Assembly (NCBI RefSeq): GCF_000426725.1
Contig: NZ_AUFX01000012.1
Location: 62,001 to 126,000, forward strand
DNA from: Sporocytophaga myxococcoides DSM 11118
GTDB lineage: Bacteria; Bacteroidota; Bacteroidia; Cytophagales; Cytophagaceae
DNA: 64,000 nt
Direction of reading: 5' to 3'
This document shows, one piece after another, positions 1-8,799 of the stretch (position 1 is its first letter; the number at the start of each line of letters is the position of its first letter). The notes under the pieces were generated by a model that did no database searches, had not been told where the DNA came from, and saw nothing but the letters and a program-made list of their open reading frames with translations. Position numbers and translations under genes: made by a program.

Positions 1-1099
1 AGAAGCAGGCCTCTTCATAGGCTTCTAGGCAGGATACAATATTGCCTGTTTTGTACTCGGCTTTTGCAAGACCTGCCCAGTAGTCTGGGTTTTCTTTTTC
101 AAGCTTTATTGCTTTCTTAAAAAAATGGATGGCTTCATAAGATTTATCCTGGCTGTCCAGACATTTTCCTAAACCGTACCACGCCTCACCACAAAAACAG
201 TCAAGTTTTGCTGCTTTTCTGTAATATTCTATTGCCTGACCCGGTCTGTTAAGTTTTTCATAACAAGTGGCAATACTTAAATAGGTTTCCGGATCCGGAT
301 CTTCTAGTTCAAGTGTTTTATTATAGCATTCAAGTCCTCTTTCAGGTTGCTCCATTTGGACATAACAATTGCCCATATTAAACCATGCAGAGGCAAAATT
401 GTCATTTATCGCCAGAGAAAATTCGTAAGCATGAACGGCTTTTTCATAATTGGCCAGTTTGAAATAGACAATTCCCATATTGTACCAGGCAAAATAAGAA
501 TATGGATCCTGGTTTATGAATTTTTCATAAAAGGACAGGCTGTCTTCAAGTTTGCCAGTATGGTCCAGGCAAAATGCAAGATCGTACAGAGCTTCCTCAT
601 GTTGCTGGTTTTCCTCAATAGTTTTCCTGAAAAATTCAATGGCAATGTCCATTTTACCCCATTCCTGATAGGCTAGTCCAAGGCCATAATACATATCGTC
701 TTTTTCCTCAACTATATCCAGCGCGTTTTGAAGCAGTTCAATTGCGTCTTCAAACCTTTCCTGCTGAATCAGTATGTTGGCTTTCAGAAATATGATATCT
801 GCATCATTAGGTTGAAACAATTCGGCTTTTTCGATATGCTCTAAAGCTTCATTAAAATCTTGCTTTTTGGCGAGAAGCTCGGCCTTGGCAACAAGAAGTT
901 CAACGGAAAAAGGAAATTGGGTAATCGCTATCTGACATACGGACAGCGCTTTTTTGTATTTCCCGAATTCCGTATAGTGTTGAATAATGTATTCATAAGC
1001 GCTGATATCAAAAAAGATACTTTCGCCGTTTTTCAGCATCTCTTCAAACTTCCGAATCAGGTCTTTTCCCTGTTGGTTCTTTCTGAATTTCCTTTTCAT
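1..1099 (-). CDS. TPR-repeat protein, 3' end cut by window edge
   Basis: Reading the minus strand from ATG at 1099 gives an open frame of 366 codons running off the left edge. It begins MKRKFRKNQQGKDLIRKF and then holds consecutive tetratricopeptide repeats of 34 residues, with recognisable pieces such as AWYNMGIVYFKLANYEKAV, AWFNMGNCYVQ and AWYGLGKCLDSQDKSYEAI. TPR arrays form helical solenoids that bind partner proteins. No signal peptide or membrane segment is visible, so it is probably cytoplasmic. It lies 139 bp downstream of the polysaccharide operon on the same strand and could be its last gene. The precise role is unknown. Confidence 0.85.
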   Translation of the reverse strand, partial: MKRKFRKNQQGKDLIRKFEEMLKNGESIFFDISAYEYIIQHYTEFGKYKKALSVCQIAITQFPFSVELLVAKAELLAKKQDFNEALEHIEKAELFQPNDADIIFLKANILIQQERFEDAIELLQNALDIVEEKDDMYYGLGLAYQEWGKMDIAIEFFRKTIEENQQHEEALYDLAFCLDHTGKLEDSLSFYEKFINQDPYSYFAWYNMGIVYFKLANYEKAVHAYEFSLAINDNFASAWFNMGNCYVQMEQPERGLECYNKTLELEDPDPETYLSIATCYEKLNRPGQAIEYYRKAAKLDCFCGEAWYGLGKCLDSQDKSYEAIHFFKKAIKLEKENPDYWAGLAKAEYKTGNIVSCLEAYEEACF

Positions 1100-1238
1100 T
1101 TAAGAGATAGAGCTGAATTAATTACTAAATTTTGTAAAATGTGCAAATAGCTGATTTTTAAAGAAATTGGCCAAATCTGTAAGAATTGCCATTTCTACAA
1201 TTTAACAATTGAAATTTAAAGGAAGAAATAAGATTTGA

Positions 1239-2219
1239 TTATTTTTCGACCTTTTGTAATAGTTGCTCGCAGGTCCAGGAAACCGTCTCTTCAAAGGGAA
1301 TAAAGCTGTAATTGAGCAGGTTTTTAATTTTTTCATTGCTGTAAATTACATCGCTTTTTGATATACCGGCTGTTTCCTTAGTAATCAAAGGTTTTGATCC
1401 GGTTAGTTTATAGCGAAGATACTCAAATCTCCAGGCTATGTTTCCTATGAATTTAGTTACCTTATACGGGGGTTTTCTTTTTCCGAATTTCTCCGCTACC
1501 ATATCGAAGAAATGTTTGTACGTTGTGGTCCCGGCATTCAGAATAAATCTTTCTCCCGTAATATTTCTGCTATGCAGACAAATTACAATTTGAGTAACAT
1601 CACGTACATCTATATAATTCATTTCCTTCTCAGAGTAAAACAAATTATTTTTCCAGACATACTTAAATAGTTGGCTACTCCCTGTGTTCCAGTCTCCGGG
1701 TCCTAATATAATGCTCGGATTTACAATGAACCCGTTTAACCCTTCCTCAAATGCGCGCCATACTTCAAGTTCTGCCAAGTATTTACTTTTTCCATAATTG
1801 CTGTTCACCGGTGAGTCTTCCCACACACTTGCTTCTGTAACCCGACTTTCATTTTTTGATCTTCCGATCGCAGCGATAGAGCTGATATGGATAAACTTGG
1901 AAATACCTTTGTTTAATGCAGCATTTACAAGATTGGCAGTTCCCTGTGCATTTACTTCAAAAAGAAGTTCTTTGTCTTGGGGCTGATATGAGACAAGAGC
2001 GGCTGAATGTACAATAGTATCGACGCCTTCAATGATTTTTTCAAGGACTGTTATATCTGACAGGTCTCCATCCTCCCAGATTATTTTCTGGGCATCTTCT
2101 CCAAGAAGCTGAAAAGAGCTAGATTCTCTTTTCATTGCTTTTACTTTGTGACCTGTTCTGATAAACTCTTTTGCCAGAAAGCTGCCCAACAGACCTGTAG
2201 CTCCGGTTATAAAAATCAT
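1239..2219 (-). CDS. NAD-dependent epimerase/dehydratase (extended SDR)
   Basis: A 326-residue extended short-chain dehydrogenase/reductase. The N-terminal dinucleotide-binding motif GATGLLG (residues 6-12) and the catalytic YGKSK (Tyr142, Lys146), with Ser113/114 upstream, are intact. It resembles dihydroflavonol-reductase-like and sugar-nucleotide epimerase members; the substrate cannot be assigned. Its start codon overlaps the stop of the preceding PHP phosphatase by 4 bp (2216-2219), so the two are translationally coupled and it is probably the last enzyme of the extracellular polysaccharide operon, perhaps making a nucleotide sugar precursor (inference). Confidence 0.88.
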   Translation of the reverse strand: MIFITGATGLLGSFLAKEFIRTGHKVKAMKRESSSFQLLGEDAQKIIWEDGDLSDITVLEKIIEGVDTIVHSAALVSYQPQDKELLFEVNAQGTANLVNAALNKGISKFIHISSIAAIGRSKNESRVTEASVWEDSPVNSNYGKSKYLAELEVWRAFEEGLNGFIVNPSIILGPGDWNTGSSQLFKYVWKNNLFYSEKEMNYIDVRDVTQIVICLHSRNITGERFILNAGTTTYKHFFDMVAEKFGKRKPPYKVTKFIGNIAWRFEYLRYKLTGSKPLITKETAGISKSDVIYSNEKIKNLLNYSFIPFEETVSWTCEQLLQKVEK

Positions 2220-2950
2220 AAGTAGTTGTTCAGGAGGTTGAGTTGAAGTGCCTTTTTATAATGCTTTGAAATACGCGCTTTTTTCATAGCATCGATATGT
2301 CGTATGCCGTGGCAATCCGAGCCAAGCATGTCTACCATACAATTGTCAATTAGTTTGCCGGCAAATACTTGTGCAGCTTTTGAATAATAACCACTCAATG
2401 AGTTGATATTTAGCTGAAATAAAACTCCTTTTTCGTAAATTTTCTTAAACAAAGAAAAATCAGAATAGAGATAGGTATATCTTTCCGGATGCGCCATTAC
2501 GGGCTTGTAACCCTGACTTTTCATTAAGAAAAGTGCTTCGTCTAGGAAAGCAGACTCATTGATATAAGAGGTTTCGAAAAGAAGATAATTGCTGCCGAAT
2601 GTCAGCAGTTTTTCTCCTGATCTTAATTTGGCCATAAACCATTCGTCCAGATAGTATTCTGCTGCCGCCTCCAGTTTTATGGACAGGTTGTTGTCCTTAA
2701 TAAGGCATTGAAGTACTTGAAGTTTTTCAGAGATAATTTCAGGAGTATTCCGGAAAAAATCCCCCATGATGTGGGGTGTGGCAATTAGCTTTTTGTAACC
2801 GAACTCTTCAAAAGCTTTGAGCAGTTCAAGGGCGTCTTCAGGGGAGTCAGCTCCGTCGTCTATGCCTGGAAGCACATGAGAATGCATATCCACGAATAGT
2901 GACTCTTCTACTGTCTCTTTATCTTTCTTCTTAAAAAGGCCAAACATCAT
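2216..2950 (-). CDS. CpsB/YwqE-type tyrosine-protein phosphatase (PHP domain)
   Basis: A 244-residue PHP-family metal-dependent phosphatase. The hallmark DMHSHVLPGIDDGA (residues 21-34) supplies metal-binding His23 and His25, and ATPHIMGD, MAHPERY and LGSDCHG supply the other ligands. In this family (CpsB, YwqE) the enzyme dephosphorylates the tyrosine-rich tail of the bacterial tyrosine kinase that controls polysaccharide chain length. That kinase is the gene immediately upstream, and the two reading frames overlap by 4 bp (2947-2950), which supports the pairing. Cytoplasmic, no signal peptide. Confidence 0.92.
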   Translation of the reverse strand: MMFGLFKKKDKETVEESLFVDMHSHVLPGIDDGADSPEDALELLKAFEEFGYKKLIATPHIMGDFFRNTPEIISEKLQVLQCLIKDNNLSIKLEAAAEYYLDEWFMAKLRSGEKLLTFGSNYLLFETSYINESAFLDEALFLMKSQGYKPVMAHPERYTYLYSDFSLFKKIYEKGVLFQLNINSLSGYYSKAAQVFAGKLIDNCMVDMLGSDCHGIRHIDAMKKARISKHYKKALQLNLLNNYL

Positions 2951-5391
2951 GCTTTAACTCCTGCAAGACTTTTTATTTTTGAAATAATTGTTTCTTTCTC
3001 CGTCTCCCCTTCATAGTAGCCATATCCATACCCATACCCATAGCCTCCATATCCATATGTGTTGATTGCTTTTAATGCATTCATCAATACGCAAAGTTTT
3101 GGAATGGTCTTCACAAGTTTGTTGATGTTGCGTTTGGCGCTTTTCTTGGAATAGTCGGTACGCACCACATATAAAGGAATATCGGCTTTGCGAAGAATAA
3201 GTATGCCATCAGTAACAAGACCGACAGGAGGTGTGTCAATTACGACTACATCATATATTTCAAAAAGACGTTTGATTAACAGATCAAACTCTTCTCTCAG
3301 TATCAACTCTGATGGGTTAGGAGGTGTTGGTCCTGCAGAAATAAATGACAGGTTGGAGATGCTTGTCGGCTGAATACATTCTTCAAGGGTATGTTTGCCG
3401 ATAAGGACAGTGCTCATACCTTTAAAGTTTTCCTTCTCAAAGGCAAGGTGCACCTTGGGCTTACGCATATCAAGATCCAGGAGGATTACCTTTTGGTTTG
3501 ACAATGCTATGACGCCGCTGAGGTTTGATGCTACGAATGTTTTCCCTTCCCCGCTGACAGTGGATGTTACCGCTATCAGTTTTTTCTTTTTGTTCGGACA
3601 AATGAATTCTAGGTTCGTTCTTATGGATCGCAAGGCCTCGCTTATTGCTGATTTTGGGTTTTTATCAACAACGAGTTTGGATACTTCCATTTTTTCCTTG
3701 CTGTATTCCGGAATACCACCAAGCATGCTGGCATGTAGCGATCGTTCCAGCTCTTTCTGTGTAGAGATTGTATCGTTGAGCAGATAACGGATCGCAATGA
3801 GAGATATTCCAAGGAAGATACCGATTCCAAGTCCGCTTATGTATATGAATATTTTCTTAGGATATATCGGATTAGGATTGTTCAAAGCAGGGGAAAGTAT
3901 AACAAAGTTAGGAATGGTACCTGCTTTGGCGATTCCGAATTCCGCTTCTTTTTCCATCAGCAGAAGGTAGAATTTCTCATAGATGGAATAAAAACGCTTA
4001 AGCCTCGTAAACTCAGTTTCTTTAGAAGGTAGACTTAAAACTTCCTGCTCCAGCTGAACCATTTTAGCATTGATTTCACCTGATTGCTGATAAAGGATTT
4101 TTTTGTTGATATCTATCAGTTCAAGGACATTTTCCTTGATGCGTTCAATTGATTTATTCTTGGTTTTTACAACAAGTGTATTTTCCCTTTGTGAATTAAG
4201 CAGTCTGTTTCTTTCTTCCTGCAAGGTATTGAGGCTGTTAATTGCTGCGGATAGCTGAGGGTCTTCTACCTGAGTTAGAGCTGGAATAAAATTATTGATT
4301 TCTTTATCGCCAAGAATAAGTTCTTTTAATTCGCCAAGCATTGAAATTCTTGACTTCAGCACTTGCTTTTCTTTTTCCAGTTCTTCTATCTTAATTCCGG
4401 TTTTACCAAAATCCTGTTTTACGTCGACAGTCCTGTTGTTTCTAACAAATGCCTCCAGTTCTCTTTCTGCTTTTGCAAGATTCTCCTCTGTTTTAAGTAA
4501 AGATGCTTCGAGGAACTTGATGGTCTGTTCGTGCGACTTTGATTTGTTTTCCAGTGTCTGTTCCAGATAAACGGAATCAATAGTGTTGACTATGTCTGTA
4601 GCCTTAAAGTAGTTATGATTTTTATAAGAAAGCAGAATGGTATTGGCTTCCAGATTAAGAATGCTTACTGAAACATTTTCCATCAGGTTTTTGACCAGAG
4701 CTTCTTTACTGTTCATTGTAAAGAAATACTTTGTGCCGGTCTCTTTGGCAGACCAAAAACTAGTTGGATATAGTGTGAAGGTATAATTTTCATTAGAGAT
4801 CTTTTCCCCGAAGTAGTGCTCCGACTTAATCTCTTCGTCATTGTTTTTATAGGAAAGGAGAAATTTATCTTTATCCAGAAATGTAACGTCAAATTTGAAA
4901 TCCAGAAAGCCCTGATTTTTTATTTCACCTATGACCTTAAATGGAGCGCTGTTGTATCGCTCTTCATAGAGGATATTTCCGTAAGCGAAATAGCTGACAT
5001 CCATCTTCATTCTATCAACTATTTTTTCATAAAGAAAGCGTGATTTAAGGAACTCGATTTCTCCGGAAATAGTGGAAAGTTTATTTCCAGGCATGTTTTC
5101 ATCATTGAACTTGTTGAGACCGAGCACGCCGGCCTCACTTTTAAGGTCCAATTTCAGAATGGAAGAAGATTCATAAACAGGTTTGGTGTATCGCACATAT
5201 AAGATTGCTCCAGAAACACTGAGCATAACCAGCAGAATTACCCAGGCCAGGCTTTTATTAGCTATTACAAGAAGCTTCGCGAAATCGAAATCCCCGAATA
5301 CATCATCCTGTTCTTCGCTATCATCTGCAAAGCTAACTCTATTGCCCGATCCGTTTAAAGACCTTTTATCTTCGTCTTCCAATAAAGACAT
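2947..5391 (-). CDS. Wzc-like polysaccharide copolymerase / tyrosine autokinase
   Basis: An 814-residue inner-membrane protein. A Wzz-type segment follows a first membrane helix (about 49-66); a long periplasmic coiled-coil part leads to a GNVR-type region and a second helix (about 515-540). The cytoplasmic BY-kinase domain has Walker A SGEGKT (about 613-618), Walker A' VILLDLDMRKP (about 635-645) and Walker B VVVIDTPP (about 717-724). The C-terminus carries a tyrosine cluster alternating with glycine (about 774-788), the usual autophosphorylation site. Family role: controls polymer length and export with the OPX protein encoded just upstream (15 bp gap). The phosphatase gene overlaps its 3' end. 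Confidence 0.93.
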   Translation of the reverse strand: MSLLEDEDKRSLNGSGNRVSFADDSEEQDDVFGDFDFAKLLVIANKSLAWVILLVMLSVSGAILYVRYTKPVYESSSILKLDLKSEAGVLGLNKFNDENMPGNKLSTISGEIEFLKSRFLYEKIVDRMKMDVSYFAYGNILYEERYNSAPFKVIGEIKNQGFLDFKFDVTFLDKDKFLLSYKNNDEEIKSEHYFGEKISNENYTFTLYPTSFWSAKETGTKYFFTMNSKEALVKNLMENVSVSILNLEANTILLSYKNHNYFKATDIVNTIDSVYLEQTLENKSKSHEQTIKFLEASLLKTEENLAKAERELEAFVRNNRTVDVKQDFGKTGIKIEELEKEKQVLKSRISMLGELKELILGDKEINNFIPALTQVEDPQLSAAINSLNTLQEERNRLLNSQRENTLVVKTKNKSIERIKENVLELIDINKKILYQQSGEINAKMVQLEQEVLSLPSKETEFTRLKRFYSIYEKFYLLLMEKEAEFGIAKAGTIPNFVILSPALNNPNPIYPKKIFIYISGLGIGIFLGISLIAIRYLLNDTISTQKELERSLHASMLGGIPEYSKEKMEVSKLVVDKNPKSAISEALRSIRTNLEFICPNKKKKLIAVTSTVSGEGKTFVASNLSGVIALSNQKVILLDLDMRKPKVHLAFEKENFKGMSTVLIGKHTLEECIQPTSISNLSFISAGPTPPNPSELILREEFDLLIKRLFEIYDVVVIDTPPVGLVTDGILILRKADIPLYVVRTDYSKKSAKRNINKLVKTIPKLCVLMNALKAINTYGYGGYGYGYGYGYYEGETEKETIISKIKSLAGVKA

Positions 5392-5406
5392 AATAATGAA
5401 TTAAAA

Positions 5407-6189
5407 TTATTTGACGGTAGTAATTAATACGACCAAAGTGATTAAAGTACCCAGAACGGAAATAATCGGAGCAATTTCTCTGGCAGATTCGCTCAGCACT
5501 CTTCTTACAGGTTCGATATAGACTATATCGTTGGGTTCAACCTGAAGGTTTGCCTTTTTCATGCCTTCTATGGTTGATAAATCTACAATTGTCACATCAG
5601 GATTTTTTAAATCTCCTCTGATATGCCTGATATTAAAAGCTTTTCCGTTTTCCAGAATTCCACCGTAAAGGGCGATTACTTCTACCAGATTTAATTTTTG
5701 ATTTTCAAGCGGAATTACTTTGCCTCCCTGTGGGCCTAGCACTATTACCCTTTTATTTCCAAACTTGGTAATAACGAAAGGTTCTTCATAAAATTTTGAA
5801 TATTGAAGACTTAAAAGACTATCTGCTTCTCTAAGTGTTTTCCCTAGCAGAGAAATTTCACCAATCATCGGCAGTCTTACTTTACCGTCCTGACGGACAA
5901 GATACTTTGGCCTCTCTACTCTGTTTTGGTAGTTATTCTGATTGATCATCATTTCATTGTTGGGATCAACCAGGCGCTCTCCTCCGTTTGTATATATAGA
6001 AACTTCAAGAAAGTCATTTTTTTGTATGAGATAAGTAGGAGTACCTTCTTTGAGAATTTGCCTTACTGAGTCAACAACATACTCGGTTTCTGTTTTGAAC
6101 ATCCTGCTGTGGTTAAACATTCTGCAGGAAAAGAGTCCGAATGTCAACTGAATACAAATGAAATAAAGAAGTAGCCTTTGAATACTCAT
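5407..6189 (-). CDS. Polysaccharide export (OPX/Wza-type) lipoprotein
   Basis: A 260-residue protein with a short signal ending in a lipobox-like LFSC (Cys22), a polysaccharide export (PES) domain around residues 50-130, an SLBB-type domain around 140-230 and a hydrophobic C-terminal helix (about 238-258). Wza-family proteins form the outer-membrane/periplasmic conduit for capsule or exopolysaccharide. This one is shorter than E. coli Wza, which is normal in Bacteroidota. It lies 15 bp before the tyrosine kinase gene, its expected partner, and 42 bp after rfbC, with a strong hairpin in that gap. Confidence 0.92.
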   Translation of the reverse strand: MSIQRLLLYFICIQLTFGLFSCRMFNHSRMFKTETEYVVDSVRQILKEGTPTYLIQKNDFLEVSIYTNGGERLVDPNNEMMINQNNYQNRVERPKYLVRQDGKVRLPMIGEISLLGKTLREADSLLSLQYSKFYEEPFVITKFGNKRVIVLGPQGGKVIPLENQKLNLVEVIALYGGILENGKAFNIRHIRGDLKNPDVTIVDLSTIEGMKKANLQVEPNDIVYIEPVRRVLSESAREIAPIISVLGTLITLVVLITTVK

Positions 6190-6200
6190 ACTGTGAAAGC

Positions 6201-6229
6201 ATTCAGGGGAAAGTGGTATTCCCCTGAAT
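6201..6229 (-). terminator. 11-bp stem hairpin between rfbC and the OPX gene
   Basis: A perfect 11-bp inverted repeat (6201-6211 with 6219-6229) with a 7-nt loop lies in the 42-bp gap between rfbC and the export lipoprotein gene. Read in the direction of the operon it is not followed by a T tract; the T-rich side faces the other strand. It may be a partial terminator or an RNA processing/stability element that sets the ratio of the upstream sugar genes to the export genes. Confidence 0.5.
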
Positions 6230-6231
6230 TT

Positions 6232-6804
6232 TTATAATGACGAAAGAGAGAATAATTCTTTTAACGGTTTTAAAAGTTGGTCCTTATCAGAAACCAAAGG
6301 ATTTTTTACCATCCAGTCTATATTTAAAGACGGATCATTCCAGATGATACCAGACTCAGATTCTTTGTGATATAGGTCTGTGCATTTGTAGAAAACAATA
6401 CTTTCTTCCAATGCTGAAAATCCGTGGGCAAAGCCTTCGGGAATATAGACCATATTACATTTTTCAGAATCCAGTAAAAATGTATCGTACTTGCCGAATG
6501 TGGGAGAGTCTTTTCTAATATCTACAGCAACATCCAGAATTTTCCCTTTTATAACCCTTACCAGTTTACCCTGAGCATGCGGAGCATTCTGAAAATGAAG
6601 GCCTCTTACTACTCCTGGAATAGAATAAGACTGATTATCCTGAACGAAAGTTAGGTCCAGTCCATTGTCTTTAAAAACTTTTGTATTATAGGATTCAAAA
6701 AAGAAACCCCTGTCGTCTTTGAATAATCTTGGAGTTATTTCAAAAAGATCTTTAATGTAAGATTCTCTAAAGTGCATATGATCAAATTTAGTAAAGATTT
6801 TCAA
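6232..6804 (-). CDS. rfbC: dTDP-4-dehydrorhamnose 3,5-epimerase
   Basis: A 190-residue cupin-fold epimerase. The family motif VVRGLHFQ with the catalytic His, a following GKLVRVIKGKILDVAVDIR and the NMVYIPEGFAHGF segment are all present. RfbC converts dTDP-4-keto-6-deoxyglucose to the L-lyxo-hexulose in dTDP-L-rhamnose synthesis. RfbA, RfbB and RfbD are not in the window. The first Met gives a slightly long N-terminus; Met10 (about 6777) is a possible alternative start. It sits between a glycosyltransferase and the export genes, so rhamnose or a related deoxysugar is probably in the polymer (inference). Confidence 0.92.
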   Translation of the reverse strand: MKIFTKFDHMHFRESYIKDLFEITPRLFKDDRGFFFESYNTKVFKDNGLDLTFVQDNQSYSIPGVVRGLHFQNAPHAQGKLVRVIKGKILDVAVDIRKDSPTFGKYDTFLLDSEKCNMVYIPEGFAHGFSALEESIVFYKCTDLYHKESESGIIWNDPSLNIDWMVKNPLVSDKDQLLKPLKELFSLSSL

Positions 6805-6869
6805 CTATTTTTAACTGCAAATTTGAAATAAGGGTAAATGAAAGGGAAAATGTATTATTTTCTCACAGA

Positions 6870-8003
6870 TTAATGTTTTTGACCCCTTTTCGCTGCTAAA
6901 ATTTGCACAATTGCAGCTTCATAAGTCTTAATAACTATTTTTTCATCAAATTGCTTTTGAGCTTTTTCCCTGGATTTGATAGCCATTTTTGTATAGATCT
7001 CTTCTGGCAGATTATACAATGCTTCCATCTTCATTGCGAGATCCTCCGGGTCTTTAACTTTGCAGAGAAAGCCATTAATCCCATCTTCAACTACTTCTCT
7101 GCAACCCGGCACATCTGTGGTCACTATTGGTATTCCGCATGAAGCAGCTTCCAGCAAACTTTTGGAAGTCCCTTCCCTATAACTTGGTAATACCACACAA
7201 TCGGCTTCCTGATAAAGTTTCAAAGAATTCTTTTCAAACCCTTTGTATTCAATTAACCCTCTGTTAATCCAGTCTTGCAGCTGCGAGGCTGGGATGCCGA
7301 GTTTCGACTCTTCGTCAAGGCCACCTGCAAGCATAAATATAGCATCCAGCCTTGCTTGGATTAATTCTATTGCTTTTATGTATTCAATAATTCCTTTATC
7401 GTAAAGCAGCCTTGCCATAAGCAAAAATCTGAAGGGCGTTCCTTTCCTAAAATTCTTTTTTTCATTGGGGAGAAATTTTTCTGTATTAACCCCTGATCCG
7501 GGGATCAGAGCAGTTTTATTGATAGCTATCAGATTTTTTTTGACAAATAGACTTCTGTCATCTTCATTTTGAAAAAATACTTTTTGGGGAAATCTGAATG
7601 CCATCTTGTAAAGCGCTTTCGCAATTTTTGTGGAAATATTATCGTGCAAAAAAACAGTACCAAGCCCGGAGACATTATTAATTACAGGAATTCCCAAGCT
7701 TGCTGCAGCTAAGGACCCATAAATATTGGGCTTTATGGTATAGTGCAAGATGAGATCTGGTTTGATTTTTTTATAAACAGATCTGAGTGTCAGCATGTAA
7801 CGGATGTCATTGAGCGCGCTGCTACCTTTACTCTGCACACTTACAGGAATATGTTGAAGGCCGGCATGGATAAGCTCAGAAGAAAATTCGTCTTCGGGAG
7901 AAATTGCATATACCTCAAAACCACAATTCATTAAATGTCTGGCAAGTCCCATTCGGAAATTGAAGATGTTCCAGCTGGAATTAACAGAAATCGCAATTTT
8001 CAT
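6870..8003 (-). CDS. Family 4 glycosyltransferase (GT-B fold)
   Basis: A 377-residue GT4-type glycosyltransferase. The N-terminal half (MKIAISVNSSWNIFNFRMGL) is the acceptor-side Rossmann domain; the C-terminal domain begins around FRFLLMARLLYDKG (about 195) and contains SYREGTSKSLLEAASCGIP, the E-x7-E type nucleotide-sugar site. It resembles PglA-like enzymes acting on undecaprenyl-linked sugars, but donor and acceptor are unknown. It is the first gene of the minus-strand polysaccharide run and is divergent from the cytochrome gene, with a 73-bp shared promoter region. Confidence 0.9.
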   Translation of the reverse strand: MKIAISVNSSWNIFNFRMGLARHLMNCGFEVYAISPEDEFSSELIHAGLQHIPVSVQSKGSSALNDIRYMLTLRSVYKKIKPDLILHYTIKPNIYGSLAAASLGIPVINNVSGLGTVFLHDNISTKIAKALYKMAFRFPQKVFFQNEDDRSLFVKKNLIAINKTALIPGSGVNTEKFLPNEKKNFRKGTPFRFLLMARLLYDKGIIEYIKAIELIQARLDAIFMLAGGLDEESKLGIPASQLQDWINRGLIEYKGFEKNSLKLYQEADCVVLPSYREGTSKSLLEAASCGIPIVTTDVPGCREVVEDGINGFLCKVKDPEDLAMKMEALYNLPEEIYTKMAIKSREKAQKQFDEKIVIKTYEAAIVQILAAKRGQKH

Positions 8004-8047
8004 TATCCTGTAACCTATATAAATTAGATTTTTTACAAACTAAAAAT

Positions 8048-8055
8048 TAATTTTG
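8048..8055 (+). promoter_or_regulatory. Putative -7 box (TAATTTTG) of the cytochrome gene
   Basis: TAATTTTG matches TAnnTTTG and lies 22 bp before the ATG at 8077, implying a leader of about 15 nt. It is back to back with the minus-strand box at 8064-8071, as expected for a compact divergent promoter. The -33 element is not convincing. Confidence 0.35.
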
Positions 8056-8063
8056 GGTTGAAA

Positions 8064-8071
8064 CAAATATA
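8064..8071 (-). promoter_or_regulatory. Putative -7 box (TATATTTG) of the polysaccharide operon
   Basis: The minus strand reads TATATTTG here, matching the Bacteroidota -7 consensus TAnnTTTG. It lies about 60 bp upstream of the glycosyltransferase ATG, in the divergent intergenic region. No clear -33 TTTG is seen at the usual distance, so this is tentative. Confidence 0.35.
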
Positions 8072-8076
8072 ATTTT

Positions 8077-8748
8077 ATGACCAAAGGCTTTTTGCACACA
8101 CACAATCTCGTGGTGGTAATCTTCTTGATTACATTTATTATTAAAACAGTTCTTTTACTGCTAAATAAATACGAGCAACTAGATAAAATAAGAGAAAAGA
8201 CCAAGGTTTTGGAGATGATTATGGGAACACTTATCCTGATTACCGGAGGATATTTACTATACGCAACTAAAAATACTCAGTCCTATATTATTGCGAAAAT
8301 TGTTATTGTGCTGGCTTGTATTCCTTTAGGAATTATAGGTCTTAAAAAGAAAAACAAGGCATTAGCTGTAATTGCATTATTGGGATTCCTTTATGTATTG
8401 GGCATTGCCCTTACCAAGAGCTTAACACTGACAAAACAAAAAATCGAAGTCCCAGCCTCTGTTTCTGAAGAATCATCTGCAGCATCTGAAGAGATAATTC
8501 AGGAAAATGCTGATAATGGCTTAAGCAATGCAAAAGCTATATTTGAACAGGAGTGCTCGAGATGCCATGGTTTGGATGGGAAGCAAGGTCTTGCAGGGGC
8601 AAAAGATCTTACCGTTTCTCAGCTAACTGACGCACAGAAAAAAGAGATGATACTTAAAGGAAAAGGTGTGATGGCGGGTTATGAAGGAAGACTATCTGAA
8701 CAGGAAATAGACAATCTGGTTCTTTATGTTAATACATTAAAAAAATAG
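8077..8748 (+). CDS. Membrane-anchored c-type cytochrome (SirB2-like membrane part)
   Basis: A 223-residue protein with four hydrophobic helices in residues 8-125, resembling SirB-type small membrane domains, then a low-complexity Ser/Glu linker (about 127-145) and one cytochrome c domain. The haem-binding CSRCH is at 160-164 and a likely axial Met is in GVMAGYEG near 197. The haem domain should face the periplasm. The role is probably electron transfer to or from a membrane redox complex; the partner is unknown. It is 51 bp upstream of hflX on the same strand. Confidence 0.82.
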   Translation: MTKGFLHTHNLVVVIFLITFIIKTVLLLLNKYEQLDKIREKTKVLEMIMGTLILITGGYLLYATKNTQSYIIAKIVIVLACIPLGIIGLKKKNKALAVIALLGFLYVLGIALTKSLTLTKQKIEVPASVSEESSAASEEIIQENADNGLSNAKAIFEQECSRCHGLDGKQGLAGAKDLTVSQLTDAQKKEMILKGKGVMAGYEGRLSEQEIDNLVLYVNTLKK

Positions 8749-8799
8749 TTTTTTCTCTACATAGAATAAGACGCAAAGAAATATTGTTGCTTTTACGTG

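Noticed and set aside
3010-3060. Gly-Tyr repeat coding stretch, possibly a sequencing artefact
   Set aside because: Tyrosine clusters at this position are normal in bacterial tyrosine kinases and the frame continues correctly to a stop that overlaps the next gene.
3395-3787. 130-codon frame antisense to the Wzc-like kinase
   Set aside because: Shadow of the conserved kinase domain on the other strand.
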